Origin: Peribacillus frigoritolerans
GTDB taxonomy: Bacteria; Bacillota; Bacilli; Bacillales; DSM-1321
Direction: 5' to 3'
Assembly (NCBI RefSeq): GCF_001636405.1
Contig: NZ_KV440950.1
Location: 3,886,778 to 3,950,777 of the forward strand
DNA: 64,000 bases
Shown: positions 36,570-45,921 of the stretch, one piece after another
Layout: every line of letters starts with the position of its first letter
Numbering within the stretch: the first letter of the stretch is position 1
Position numbers and translations under genes: made by a program
Notes under the pieces: model-generated
What the model was told of the DNA's origin: nothing
The model's database searches: none
The model's input: the letters and a program-made list of their open reading frames with translations, nothing else

Positions 36570-37628
36570 CCTTTCATGTAAGATATTTGTCTTAAAGAGA
36601 AACTCCACAGTAGTCCCTTCGGATACAGTCGATTGGATGGTAACGACATGCCCAAGTCTATTAACGATTTCCTTCACAAGATATAGTCCCATTCCGGTTG
36701 ACTCTTGTTTGACTCGCCCGTTCTCACCAGTAAAGAATGGATCAAACACCCGTTTTACATCATGTGGGACAATTCCAATTCCCTGATCTGTTATCCTAAG
36801 GAAAATCTCCGACTCTTTTTCAATGATATTGAACGTTATGCTGTCATGCTCTTCCTGCCTTGAATACTTCAGTGCATTAAAGACCACCTGACTAACGGCG
36901 AAGTGCAGCCACTTTCGATCCGAATGTACATATACATTCTCAAGCTCCGTTTCAAGCCTGGGATATATGAACCGTTTGATGAACTGTTTTTTTTCCTCGT
37001 TAATTACTTGCTTGACTAGATTAATTAAGTCAACCCGCTCCGATTTTACATCCTCCGAAAAACGCTGCAGCCTTGCCCCATGCAATATAATTTCCAGCCC
37101 TCTGCGAAATCGATCATTTTCTTCTTCTATCTCTTTAAGATAATCCTTCATCGGCTCATTCGAAAATGTCCTTTTGCCTTCTTGAATCAGTAAGGAAATG
37201 ACTGAAACAGGTGTCTTCATTTGATGAACCCATTGATGAATCAACAGCTCATATTGCTCCTTCTGTTTGATTTGTTCTTGTAATTGCCCAATGGTTACCT
37301 TGTTCATTTGTTGAAAAAGCTCCATCCACAACTTTTGTTCATTTGTCAAAGGTTCTCTAAAGGCTTCGACATATTCAAACGACAAGCTCGGTTCTTGCGT
37401 CATCCTTGCTAATTGATTAAGGAAGCGGTATTGCCTTATGTAATCGGCCGCTAAAAATATAAGCATCATAAACAACGCGAGAATAATTAAATAGATGATA
37501 TTTGAAATCGATATGTGATTCACCGCTTCCAGAACGGCTAATGCATAAGCAATAATAAGCAGGCTTACCAATAGAACAGTATAAAATATAAAATAAAGAC
37601 GGTCTTTAATAAAGGATTTCAGCTTCAC
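36567..37628 (-). CDS. BceS-type intramembrane-sensing histidine kinase
   Basis: 353 residues with two N-terminal membrane spans (about 10-30 and 38-58) joined by only a few extracellular residues, so it cannot sense by itself and depends on the ABC permease. Phosphoacceptor HQWVHQMKTPVSV near 130, then N box (VVFNALKYS), G1 (DQGIGI) and G2 (GMGLYLVKEI). Its ATG overlaps the regulator stop by 4 bp. Confidence 0.92.
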   Translation of the reverse strand: MKLKSFIKDRLYFIFYTVLLVSLLIIAYALAVLEAVNHISISNIIYLIILALFMMLIFLAADYIRQYRFLNQLARMTQEPSLSFEYVEAFREPLTNEQKLWMELFQQMNKVTIGQLQEQIKQKEQYELLIHQWVHQMKTPVSVISLLIQEGKRTFSNEPMKDYLKEIEEENDRFRRGLEIILHGARLQRFSEDVKSERVDLINLVKQVINEEKKQFIKRFIYPRLETELENVYVHSDRKWLHFAVSQVVFNALKYSRQEEHDSITFNIIEKESEIFLRITDQGIGIVPHDVKRVFDPFFTGENGRVKQESTGMGLYLVKEIVNRLGHVVTIQSTVSEGTTVEFLFKTNILHER

Positions 37629-38332
37629 TTTTCTTCACCTTGCACTATTTTTAGTCGATATCCTTTTCCCCTGCTAGTTGTTATGGCATGCTTGATGCCA
37701 ATATCCTCAAGTTTTCTTCGTACCCTTGTGACATTGACGGTCAATGTATTGTCATCAACAAATGAATCATCATTCCACAATGCTTCAAGTAACTCTTCAC
37801 GAGAGACGATTGTGTCATACTGTCGTAGTAAACAACTCAATAATTTCAACTCATTTTGAGTTAACGTTACCTGATTGTCTTGATATTCGATCATCGCTTT
37901 TTCCGTATAAAGCGTTAATCCCTCCATTTCCTTTACTTGCTGGTGGAATGAAGATATATCCGCATATTCACCATACACCCTACGTAGGACACTCTTTATT
38001 TTCGCTAATACCACTTCCAAATGAAATGGTTTTGTTAAATAGTCATCTCCCCCATATTCAATGGCCATGACTTGGTTCATTTCATCTGTCCTTGCCGAGA
38101 TGAATATGACAGGAACCTTCGAAACCGTCCTTATTAGCCGGCACCAATGGAACCCATCATAATAGGGCAGATTAATATCCAATAAAACCAAATCTGGCTT
38201 TATATCCTGGAACTCCGCAAAAACTTGGTCCAGTTGCTTCACTTCAAAAACCCCATACCCATACCTTTTTAAATAATTGACCAAAATTCCAGCTATTTTG
38301 AGATCGTCTTCAACCAATAATATTTTATACAT
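37625..38332 (-). CDS. BceR-type response regulator (OmpR family)
   Basis: Start at 38332 (MYKILLVEDDLKIAG), 6 nt after GAGGAG. Receiver domain with the DD pair at 9-10, phosphorylation Asp in LLDINLPYYDG near 52 and Lys in YLTKPF; OmpR-type winged helix with VTRVRRKLEDIG and TSRGKGYRL. First gene of the regulator-kinase-ATPase-permease row; it should activate the transporter genes. Confidence 0.92.
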   Translation of the reverse strand: MYKILLVEDDLKIAGILVNYLKRYGYGVFEVKQLDQVFAEFQDIKPDLVLLDINLPYYDGFHWCRLIRTVSKVPVIFISARTDEMNQVMAIEYGGDDYLTKPFHLEVVLAKIKSVLRRVYGEYADISSFHQQVKEMEGLTLYTEKAMIEYQDNQVTLTQNELKLLSCLLRQYDTIVSREELLEALWNDDSFVDDNTLTVNVTRVRRKLEDIGIKHAITTSRGKGYRLKIVQGEEK

Positions 38333-38404
38333 TTTTATCTCCTCATTAACATGACAATAAAAAACCTTGAATGGCATGAGCCAATCAAGGGGATTACAAT
38401 AAAA

Positions 38405-38860
38405 TTAGATTTCCTCCGGGACTTTCAATCCCTCAATGAAGGATTGAAAACTCGATGCAACTTTATAAATGTTTTCATCCTGGCTTGATGGATCCGAATA
38501 CCAACCTTGATCCCAGAAGTAAACTCCCTTTTCTTCTTCATTATTTATCAGCAAAATTTTACCTGCACATGTATCATTACCTATTATAATGCAATTCTTA
38601 TGTAAGTCTTCTCTGTTTTCTTCATGCCATTTCTGTAAATCCAGTTCTTTATCTAGAAGCTCTAATCCATAAAGTGCATGTAAGCATACAAGTGTGTCTA
38701 ATCCATCTACATAAAACTTACAGTTTTGAACCGTAGTTGTGCCGCCATTATGCTTAAGGAGAAATTGTTTATAATCTTCAGGAATTTCAAAACCCACAAA
38801 TTCCTGAAAATTATTCACTGCTTCTTCTCTCGCTTTCCCATATCCAGTAATACTCACCAT
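38405..38860 (-). CDS. SMI1/KNR4 family protein
   Basis: 151 residues. The N-terminal GFEIPEDYKQFLLKHNGG is the SMI1/KNR4 signature, followed by the beta-rich body and a C-terminal helix (VASSFQSFIEGL). In bacteria many members are immunity proteins against contact-dependent or polymorphic toxins. No toxin gene is next to it, so it may be an orphan immunity gene or do something else. Confidence 0.85.
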   Translation of the reverse strand: MVSITGYGKAREEAVNNFQEFVGFEIPEDYKQFLLKHNGGTTTVQNCKFYVDGLDTLVCLHALYGLELLDKELDLQKWHEENREDLHKNCIIIGNDTCAGKILLINNEEEKGVYFWDQGWYSDPSSQDENIYKVASSFQSFIEGLKVPEEI

Positions 38861-39207
38861 TGTATCGACTCCATTTCATTTTATTGTAGTAAAATCAATT
38901 GAACTAATTGCTGTTTAGAAATACCTTTTCTTAATGGAGATCCTTTAAATATAAATTATTCATTATTACTTTAGAAAATAATACTTTTTTTAAATATATT
39001 AACATAATTTTACTATCCTTTTCAGTATTTTCTGATATATTTTTTGACAATTTCGTTGCTTTTCACTAATAAAATAGCTTTTTTTAATCGAAGTTTTGTC
39101 GAAAAATCGACAAATCGTATACTTTCGCAGATAATTCAGAAGTTTCCGATGATATATCTCCATTTTCGAAGATATATTCCCGGTTCGCAAATAAAATATT
39201 ATTCTAT
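38861..39207. other. Intergenic, nothing recognised
   Basis: Very AT-rich, no supported gene; it contains the SMI1/KNR4 gene promoter. Confidence 0.4.
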
Positions 39208-39249
39208 AAAAAAGGCGCCAACTTCATCTTCAAGATTGGGCGCCTTTTC
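39208..39249 (-). terminator. Terminator of the 97-residue gene
   Basis: AAAAAAGGCGCC / GGCGCCTTTT with T run on the minus strand, 9 bp after the stop. Confidence 0.8.
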
Positions 39250-39257
39250 TCTATTTA

Positions 39258-39551
39258 TCAAACAATTTTATAGTCTTCATACGTAATTAATAACCTGCTC
39301 ATAGAAACTGTCTCAGCACGAAGCTTATTCTTATCACGACAATAAGCAATGATGGAACTATTAGGAACTTTAGCTGTACAATTCCATTTACTATATTTTT
39401 CATTATACCTAGACGATATTTCGATAATCTCACCACGTACCTTTAACATCCTGCGTTCTACCAAGGGCATCAACTCCAATTCCGATAATAGTATGTACCC
39501 TAAATCAGATAAAATATTCTCGAATCCCATTCCGTCAAAGATTATGGACAT
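39258..39551 (-). CDS. Hypothetical protein
   Basis: Up to 97 residues; no ribosome site is clear, and an ATG at codon 8 (39530) is an alternative since TATAAT overlaps the first ATG. Soluble, mixed alpha/beta, with two Cys (WNCTAKV, AYCRDKN). A good terminator follows directly, which supports transcription. No family recognised. Confidence 0.5.
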   Translation of the reverse strand: MSIIFDGMGFENILSDLGYILLSELELMPLVERRMLKVRGEIIEISSRYNEKYSKWNCTAKVPNSSIIAYCRDKNKLRAETVSMSRLLITYEDYKIV

Positions 39552-39842
39552 TATAGCAAAACAAAAAGGTGTCTGCTATAGATTTATTATTATAGGAAAT
39601 GACAAGGTAGAATGCCTCTAATCCCCATTTTATATAAGGTATTATAACCAGAATAATCTTAATACTCTTTTGGAATATTAAGATAAATCAAAAAAACCAC
39701 CAAATAACTCTTAATTATTACGATAAAATTATATTCGTATCACAAAAGAAATATTTGAAATTAAGAGATTAGAGTCGTATGATTAGTAGTATCGGCGGAA
39801 AAAACATAAATCAAAATAATTAAGTTTAAAGGGGAATTAGAT

Positions 39843-40280
39843 ATGGTAGATGTAATCTCAAAACCTGAACATGAAACACTTAATATTTCTGCAAACCAAG
39901 AGCAATTGGATATCTTAGATCAGCTTTTAAAGCCTGAGGTTCAGGAATCATTGAACACTTTAGTCGAGCAGTTACCAAAACTGACTGAGTTAGTGAATAT
40001 TTTAACAAAGTCTTATGATTTCGCTCAATCAGTTGCGACTGATGATGTGTTGAAAAATGATACGGTCAGCGCCATTTCGGAGATCGCGACACCTGTAGTC
40101 CATTCAGTGAAAGGGCTTGCGGCGAATGCCATCGAAGCTAAGGATCGTGCAGAAGCGAATAATGATGTGATCGGTCTTTTTGGTCTGTTAAAAATGATGA
40201 AAGATCCGCAAGCACAAAAGCTTTTCCGTTTCGCCCAAGCTTTTCTTGAAGTCTCTTCAGAACGTAAAAACCAAAAATAA
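39843..40280 (+). CDS. yjlC: DUF1641 protein (YjlC-like)
   Basis: 145 residues, mostly helical, without membrane spans. Sequence PEVQESLNTLVEQLPKLTEL and the GLFGLLKMMKDPQAQKLFRF end are typical of DUF1641. In B. subtilis yjlC precedes ndh and the two are co-transcribed; here ndh starts 38 bp downstream on the same strand. Probably an accessory factor for the dehydrogenase or for other oxidoreductases; mechanism unknown. No convincing Rex box upstream. Confidence 0.85.
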   Translation: MVDVISKPEHETLNISANQEQLDILDQLLKPEVQESLNTLVEQLPKLTELVNILTKSYDFAQSVATDDVLKNDTVSAISEIATPVVHSVKGLAANAIEAKDRAEANNDVIGLFGLLKMMKDPQAQKLFRFAQAFLEVSSERKNQK

Positions 40281-40318
40281 TTTGATAACTTTCAATCAGT
40301 AAGGACGGGGGATTAACT

Positions 40319-41500
40319 ATGTCAAAACAAATCGTCATCTTAGGTGCAGGTTATGCAGGATTACTATCTGCCTTATCCGTACGTGAATATTACAAAAAGG
40401 ATGAAGTGCAGGTTACAGTGGTGAATCAATTTCCAACGCACCAAATCATCACCGAATTGCACCGTCTTGCAGGCGGATCCATTTCTGAACAAGCCGTTTC
40501 CATTCCTTTGGAAAAGCTTTTCAAAGGAAAAGATATCGACCTTGTCATTTCCAAAGTGGAGTCATTCTCGGTCGATAATAAAGAAGTGAAACTTGCCAAT
40601 GGTTCCACATTATCTTATGATGCTCTGGTTGTTGCTTTGGGAAGCCAAACAGGATTCTTCGGCATTCCGGGACTTGAGGAAAACAGCATGGTCTTGAAAT
40701 CCGTTAATGATGCTAACAAGATTTACAAACATATCGAAGATCGCATCCGCGAATATTCTCAAACGAATAATGAAGCGGACGCAACCATCGTGATCGGCGG
40801 CGGCGGATTGACGGGCGTTGAGTTAATCGGTGAAATCGTGGATCATTTCCCTAAAATCGCCAAAAAGTTCGGAGTGGACTTCAAGGACTTGAAAATCAAG
40901 CTTGTGGAAGCTGGTCCAAAAATCCTTCCGGTACTGCCTGACCACTTAATCGAACGTGCCATGACAAGCTTGGAAGCACGCGGCGTTGAATTCCTGACAG
41001 GTCTGCCTGTAACGGGTGTTAAAGGAAATCAAATCGAATTGAAAGACGGACAAACGATAACGGCCAATACGCTTGTTTGGACAGGCGGAGTTGCGGCTCT
41101 TCCTATCGTAGGCGAATCAGGCCTTGAAGTGGATCGCGGAAAAGCAACCGTCAATGAGTATTTGCAATCCAAATCCCATAAAGACGTATTCGTTGTCGGC
41201 GACAGTGCAGTTGCGTTCCCTCCTGAAGGCGGCCGTCCATACGCTCCTACTGCACAAAATGCTTGGCAAATGGGTGAGCTCGTTGGATACAACCTATATG
41301 CAGCATTTGAAGGCAAGAAACTTGAAGAATTCTCACCTGTAAACTCAGGTACACTTGCGAGCCTTGGCCGTAAGGATGCAGTGGCAACCGTCGGGGCCAA
41401 TAACACGTCCCTTAAAGGCCTTCCGGCTACATTGATGAAAGAAGCAAGTAATGTTCGTTACCTATCACACATCAAAGCCCTATTCAGCCTGGCTTATTAA
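40319..41500 (+). CDS. ndh: Type II NADH dehydrogenase
   Basis: 393 residues, peripheral membrane flavoprotein passing electrons from NADH to menaquinone without proton pumping. FAD-binding GAGYAGL at 8-14, second nucleotide-binding GGGGLTGVE near 160, and the VVGDSA flavin segment near 293; the C-terminal amphipathic stretch carries the membrane contact. AGGACGGGGG precedes the start. Together with yjlC a likely two-gene operon ending at the strong terminator 41511-41550. Confidence 0.95.
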   Translation: MSKQIVILGAGYAGLLSALSVREYYKKDEVQVTVVNQFPTHQIITELHRLAGGSISEQAVSIPLEKLFKGKDIDLVISKVESFSVDNKEVKLANGSTLSYDALVVALGSQTGFFGIPGLEENSMVLKSVNDANKIYKHIEDRIREYSQTNNEADATIVIGGGGLTGVELIGEIVDHFPKIAKKFGVDFKDLKIKLVEAGPKILPVLPDHLIERAMTSLEARGVEFLTGLPVTGVKGNQIELKDGQTITANTLVWTGGVAALPIVGESGLEVDRGKATVNEYLQSKSHKDVFVVGDSAVAFPPEGGRPYAPTAQNAWQMGELVGYNLYAAFEGKKLEEFSPVNSGTLASLGRKDAVATVGANNTSLKGLPATLMKEASNVRYLSHIKALFSLAY

Positions 41501-41510
41501 TTTTAACAAT

Positions 41511-41550
41511 AAAAGAGGACCATTCATCTTTTGATGAATGGTCCTCTTTT
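41511..41550. terminator. Bidirectional terminator between ndh and chbG
   Basis: Perfect 18-bp stem starting AAAAGAGGACCATTCATC with loop TTTT; T runs on both strands serve the two convergent units. Confidence 0.92.
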
Positions 41551-41554
41551 GAAA

Positions 41555-42286
41555 TCAAATCTTTACTTGGTTGATGCTGAATCTAAGGGAAAATCCCTCA
41601 GGTAATTTTGCCTTTGTCAAAATCCTGGTTTCTTTCAAGCGTTTATCATTATAAGAGGAAACCTCCATCAATTCTTCATCCATATAAGCAGGATGGGTCA
41701 TTATCTCCACACTCGCCCCATCCATTACTCTCCCTTTCAAGTTTTGAAAGTAATCTTCAACCACCATTTCTCCATAAAAATCATCCAGGAAAACATCTGT
41801 AACGGTTTGAATCCCTGCAAGGTGGCTTCCGGCATTACGGACTGGCAATCCATATTTATCTGACAGCTTTTTAATAACCGGTAGAAATGGTTTGATCCCG
41901 TGTACATGATGGTGGCTATCGAAATGAGTCGGGAATAGGCCAAATTCCAAAAATCTTTCGATTTGTGCTGACCACTCCCTCTCCAATTCGCTCAAGGAAA
42001 TGCCGGCAGGATCCCCATATACCGTACCTTGCTTCTTAAAGAAACCAGATTCGTCAACCAAACTCGGAACATCACTCAACAAAGGTTTACCCCATGTCAG
42101 GACTAAGTGAATGCCTACCTTCAACGATGGTGTTTTCTTGGCGATTTCAATCGCATGCTCCGTTGCTTTCGCATTCATCATGATCGTTGCCGAATTGACA
42201 ATTCCATATTTGTGGCTATCCAAAATCCCATAATTCACCGCTTTAGTTAACCCGAAATCATCTGCATTTACAAGGACTTCAATCAT
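41555..42286 (-). CDS. chbG: Carbohydrate deacetylase ChbG/YdjC family
   Basis: 243 residues. Removes the N-acetyl group from chitobiose-type sugars or their 6-phosphates. Metal site motifs NADDFGLT at 7-14 (Asp pair), HLVLTWG near 61 and DSHHHVHG near 124. Last gene of the PTS operon; its 5' end overlaps the glycosidase gene by 4 bp. Its presence points to chitobiose or N-acetylated disaccharides rather than plain cellobiose as the substrate. Confidence 0.9.
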   Translation of the reverse strand: MIEVLVNADDFGLTKAVNYGILDSHKYGIVNSATIMMNAKATEHAIEIAKKTPSLKVGIHLVLTWGKPLLSDVPSLVDESGFFKKQGTVYGDPAGISLSELEREWSAQIERFLEFGLFPTHFDSHHHVHGIKPFLPVIKKLSDKYGLPVRNAGSHLAGIQTVTDVFLDDFYGEMVVEDYFQNLKGRVMDGASVEIMTHPAYMDEELMEVSSYNDKRLKETRILTKAKLPEGFSLRFSINQVKI

Positions 42287-43626
42287 GATAAATTATCCTG
42301 CAACTCCTTTTTTTCAAAAAACTGCGGCAAATAATCTTTATGTGCCTCCAGCATTTCGTCCAAGATAAGTTTTGCAACCCGGTCGCTTGGAACGAGTGGA
42401 TTGATCGTCATGGCAAGCAAAGCAGTATCATAGTCCCCCGAAATTGCAGCTTCGATGGCTACCCTTTCAAAGGATTTGATTTGCTGAATTAATCCGCGGA
42501 CAGCGACAGGAAGCTCTCCTACATTGATTGGTTTAGGACCATCCTTAGTTATCACGCAACTGGTTTCAATCGCCGATCCGTATGGGATGCCTTCAATCGC
42601 ACCATGGTTGACCGTATTCACCGCTTGAATATCTCGCTTATCCGTATGCATCGAGCAAATCAACCGCACAGCCGCATCACTGTAGTACGCACCTCCGCGC
42701 TCTTCAAGCTGCGGCGGCTTGATAGCCAGATCTTGGTCTTTGTATAGTTCGAATAAGCCTGCTTCAAGTCTTTGAACGACCTCTGCACGTGTTTCCCCTT
42801 TTTCCGCATCCTTCAATTCTTGGGCCAGCACATCACCCGTTTTATAATAGTAGTTGTGGTAAGGGCATGGAAACAGGTTCAACGCTCTAAGAAATTCCGG
42901 CTCCCAGCCCATTGCATGGATATTCTTCATCGTGACGGCTTTAGCTGGATCCGTAATCAAATGGATGATTTGATCTTTGACACTCTCGCCATCAACGAAT
43001 ACATCCAAGCCGTAAACCATATGGTTCAAGCCGGCAAAGTCGATCCGGACCCTTGATGGCTCTACATCCATCAAATCCGCAACACCCCGTTCCATCCCAA
43101 TCGGTACATTGCAGAGTCCGATGATTTTGGAAATATTACTGTGACGCAGAACTGCTTCCGTTACCATTCCTGCAGGATTCGTGAAGTTAATCAGCCATGC
43201 TTCCGGACATAATTCCTCCATCTCATGAGCAATATCCAGAATGACGGGAATCGTTCTAAAGGCCTTGAAAAGCCCGCCTGGTCCATTCGTCTCCTGCCCG
43301 ATCACTCCGTGTTTCAATGGAATCTTTTCATCAAGAGCCCTGGCTGCGAGTTGCCCCACCCGAAGCTGGGTCGTTACATAATCAGCGCCTTTAAGCGCTT
43401 TCTTTCTATCCAGCGTGAGATGGACTTCAATATTCACACCAGCCTTTTCGATCATTCGTTTTGCCAAATTTCCGACAATTTCAAGCTTTTCCTTTCCCGC
43501 TTCGATGTCCACGAGCCAAATTTCACTCACAGGAAGTTCTTCATGATATTTGATGAAACCTTCGATCAGTTCAGGCGTATAGCTCGAACCTCCGCCAATC
43601 GTGACGATCTTCAACCCCTTGCTCAT
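42283..43626 (-). CDS. chbF: 6-phospho-beta-glucosidase, GH4 family
   Basis: 447 residues. NAD-binding IGGGSSYTPEL near 8-18, the metal-binding Cys in LCNVPIG near 172 and HMVYG histidine near 202 are the GH4 features; hydrolysis runs through an NAD+ and Mn2+ redox mechanism. Splits the phosphorylated disaccharide delivered by the PTS. Overlaps neighbours on both sides by 4 bp, so tightly coupled. Confidence 0.92.
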   Translation of the reverse strand: MSKGLKIVTIGGGSSYTPELIEGFIKYHEELPVSEIWLVDIEAGKEKLEIVGNLAKRMIEKAGVNIEVHLTLDRKKALKGADYVTTQLRVGQLAARALDEKIPLKHGVIGQETNGPGGLFKAFRTIPVILDIAHEMEELCPEAWLINFTNPAGMVTEAVLRHSNISKIIGLCNVPIGMERGVADLMDVEPSRVRIDFAGLNHMVYGLDVFVDGESVKDQIIHLITDPAKAVTMKNIHAMGWEPEFLRALNLFPCPYHNYYYKTGDVLAQELKDAEKGETRAEVVQRLEAGLFELYKDQDLAIKPPQLEERGGAYYSDAAVRLICSMHTDKRDIQAVNTVNHGAIEGIPYGSAIETSCVITKDGPKPINVGELPVAVRGLIQQIKSFERVAIEAAISGDYDTALLAMTINPLVPSDRVAKLILDEMLEAHKDYLPQFFEKKELQDNLS

Positions 43627-43970
43627 TCAGCAGTCCTCTCCTTCACAGCATCTGCATGTAAGAATTCTTCGCGTAGATCGATCATTTCAATTGCAAGATC
43701 CTTCATGGTCATCGCTGTCATTAAATGATCTTGTGCATGCACCAGGATAATGGGAAGATCAAAAGAGTCCCCGCCTGCCTCAGCATGGATTAATTGGGTT
43801 TGGTATTTATGGGCTTGCAGTAATTCCGTTTCCGCCTCGGCGATTTTCACGCGGGCAGAATCAAAATCCTTCTTCTTTGCCTCCTGCAACGCTTCCATTG
43901 CAAAGCTTCTCGCATTCCCGCTATATAAAATCAATTGAAAGGATAGCTGGTATAATTCTTCTTTTTCCAT
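43623..43970 (-). CDS. celC: PTS lactose/cellobiose-type enzyme IIA
   Basis: 115 residues, three-helix protein. The phosphoaccepting histidine is in the LVHAQDHLM segment near 79-87. Passes phosphate from HPr to the IIB protein. Between the IIC and GH4 genes. Confidence 0.92.
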   Translation of the reverse strand: MEKEELYQLSFQLILYSGNARSFAMEALQEAKKKDFDSARVKIAEAETELLQAHKYQTQLIHAEAGGDSFDLPIILVHAQDHLMTAMTMKDLAIEMIDLREEFLHADAVKERTAE

Positions 43971-43987
43971 TTTTCATCACTACTTTC

Positions 43988-45337
43988 TTAAAGGCTTAGC
44001 GTTTCTGAATCTTTTGTAAGCTTTGTTTCATTTTTGGTGTCTATCTTCACTTGAGCATAAACGAATGGTAAATAGATAGCTGTTGAAATGACTAGATTGA
44101 TTGCAGCCAAAACCGCTCCAGATACATGTCCGCCTGTGGCAAGGAATCCACCGACAATCGGCGGGGTAACCCATGGAATCTTAGCGACGATCGGGAAAAC
44201 CATTCCGCTGCTTACCGCGATATAAGAGATCACCGTTGTAATTACCGGGCCGAGAACAAATGGGATGAACCACATTGGATTCAGAACGATAGGCAATCCG
44301 AAAAGAATGGGTTCGTTAATCTGGAACACTCCTGGTGCCCCTCCGAGTGCAATCATCTGTTTATACCGTTTCCGGCCGGCAATGATCATTGCAATGATGA
44401 GGCCCAGTGTTGCACCAGATCCGCCTAAATAAACAAATGCATCCAGGAAAGAACCCGCCAATACCCCGTATTGGTCCATGTCTTTGACGCCTTTTGCATA
44501 TAAATCGATATTTTTCACTCCTGAACTTTCAAAAAGCGGTGTCGTTATCCCACCAAGGATATTGGGTCCATGCAAACCGATCATCCATAATAAATGAACA
44601 AGAAATACTAGTAAAATAGCGAATGGCAATGAATCTACTGCACTTTGTAATGGAGATACGATCACTTTACTCAACCAGTCATTCAATACCTGCCCATCCG
44701 TAGCTTTACGGAACAGCAGTCCGAATATACCAGCGATAAAGATCGTTGCCATACCCGGCACTAACTTTGCAAATGAACGGGCAACCGCAGGAGGAACCCC
44801 ATCAGGAAGCTTGATGACTAAATACTTCACTCGGGAAAGTCTCACAAATATTTCAGTGGCTATCAAGGCAACGACAATTCCTGTAAAGAGGGCTGTAGCA
44901 TTAAAATAGTTTACGCTTACAAAACCCCAAGCCCCGCCAGTAACATCCTTATCATCGATGGTTAAAGTTACATTTCCGATTTGAGGCAATAGTAAGAAGA
45001 AACAGGCTGCGGATACCAGCATCGCTTCAAAACCATCGTCACCGTATGATCGTGCCAATTTATAAGAAATGCCGAATACAGCGAATACCGTCATGAATGC
45101 AAAGGTTCCAAACCAAATATCACCGCCGAGCGTATTCCATGCTGGACCGAAGATGGCCTCCATCATTCTTCCGTATGGCTTGATGACTTGCCCTAGATTA
45201 TTAAACAGGACGGCGAATGACCCGATCATTGTAATCGCTATCATTCCAATCAATGCGTCACGAATTGCAAGCAAATGCCGGTTATTTCCTACCTTTACCG
45301 CCCCAGGCATAATATACTTATCAATAAAAGTCATCAT
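43988..45337 (-). CDS. celB: PTS cellobiose/chitobiose-type enzyme IIC
   Basis: 449 residues, about ten membrane spans. Conserved WMIGLHGPNI and the GGSGATLG and FQINEPILFGLPIVLNP segments are typical of lactose/cellobiose IIC, the sugar channel. Works with the separate IIA and IIB proteins. Placed 4 bp after the IIB gene. Confidence 0.93.
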   Translation of the reverse strand: MMTFIDKYIMPGAVKVGNNRHLLAIRDALIGMIAITMIGSFAVLFNNLGQVIKPYGRMMEAIFGPAWNTLGGDIWFGTFAFMTVFAVFGISYKLARSYGDDGFEAMLVSAACFFLLLPQIGNVTLTIDDKDVTGGAWGFVSVNYFNATALFTGIVVALIATEIFVRLSRVKYLVIKLPDGVPPAVARSFAKLVPGMATIFIAGIFGLLFRKATDGQVLNDWLSKVIVSPLQSAVDSLPFAILLVFLVHLLWMIGLHGPNILGGITTPLFESSGVKNIDLYAKGVKDMDQYGVLAGSFLDAFVYLGGSGATLGLIIAMIIAGRKRYKQMIALGGAPGVFQINEPILFGLPIVLNPMWFIPFVLGPVITTVISYIAVSSGMVFPIVAKIPWVTPPIVGGFLATGGHVSGAVLAAINLVISTAIYLPFVYAQVKIDTKNETKLTKDSETLSL

Positions 45338-45341
45338 ATCC

Positions 45342-45650
45342 TTATTCTCCTTTTATTAAAGTAGTGGCTTGTTTTAGCACTTCTTCACCATTACATAGTC
45401 CATAGAACATCGGATTGATGGTTGCGACAGGTATTCCCTTTTCTTTCCCCGCTTCCTGTAGCTTGGAAAGAAGATATCTAACCTGTGGACCTAATAAAAT
45501 AACATCGGCCTTATCTATTTCATTGTTAACTTCTGTAGAACCAACTGCCCATATATGACACTCTACCCCTTGTTTTTTAGCACTTTCCTCCATCTTGGTA
45601 ACTAATAAACTAGTAGACATCCCTGCAGAACAACATAATAAGATATTCAT
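45342..45650 (-). CDS. celA: PTS cellobiose/chitobiose-type enzyme IIB
   Basis: 102 residues from ATG 45650 ([17 protein letters not shown]); AAAGGGGGG lies before it and the frame upstream has no such support. The phospho-cysteine is in the [10 protein letters not shown] loop (residue 6 or 7). First gene of the five-gene operon, behind a promoter, a CRE site and a GntR-type operator. Confidence 0.93.
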   Translation of the reverse strand: MNILLCCSAGMSTSLLVTKMEESAKKQGVECHIWAVGSTEVNNEIDKADVILLGPQVRYLLSKLQEAGKEKGIPVATINPMFYGLCNGEEVLKQATTLIKGE

Positions 45651-45701
45651 TGAAATTACCCCCCTTTTTAATGATTGATTATTCAGTATTTTCAAGTGAG
45701 T

Positions 45702-45715
45702 TGAAACCGTTTTCT
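45702..45715 (-). promoter_or_regulatory. CRE site for CcpA
   Basis: TGAAACCGTTTTCT matches TGWAANCGNTNWCA at 13 of 14 positions. It lies 70-85 bp downstream of the promoter -10 and before the IIB start, so CcpA would block elongation when glucose is present. Confidence 0.7.
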
Positions 45716-45785
45716 TATAAATAACCGATGTTACTTTTTTATCACTTCCCTTGGATGAAATGGGTATTATTGCCTCCATACATAC

Positions 45786-45814
45786 ATTGTAGTTACAAAT
45801 CGAAAAAATATCAA
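45786..45814 (-). promoter_or_regulatory. PTS operon promoter
   Basis: Minus strand: -35 TTGATA (45814-45809), 17-bp spacer, -10 TACAAT (45791-45786). Confidence 0.7.
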
Positions 45815-45846
45815 CACAAATTTAAATTTGTTACTACAAATTTGTG
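45815..45846. promoter_or_regulatory. Inverted repeat, likely operator of the divergent GntR regulator
   Basis: Perfect 9-bp arms CACAAATTT / AAATTTGTG around 14 bp, touching the -35 of the PTS operon and lying before the regulator gene. A further inner ATTTAAAT symmetry is present. Fits control of both divergent units. Confidence 0.6.
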
Positions 45847-45921
45847 AATTAAAGTTGATTATTGTACTTATCCGAGATAATCTATATGTATATATTGGGA
45901 ATGAGCATAGGAGGAATCACT

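Noticed and set aside
39740..39842. Possible Rex box before yjlC-ndh, expected from B. subtilis
   Set aside because: Only a loose ATCACAAAAG...TTGAAATT similarity; the two half-sites and spacing do not fit the consensus.
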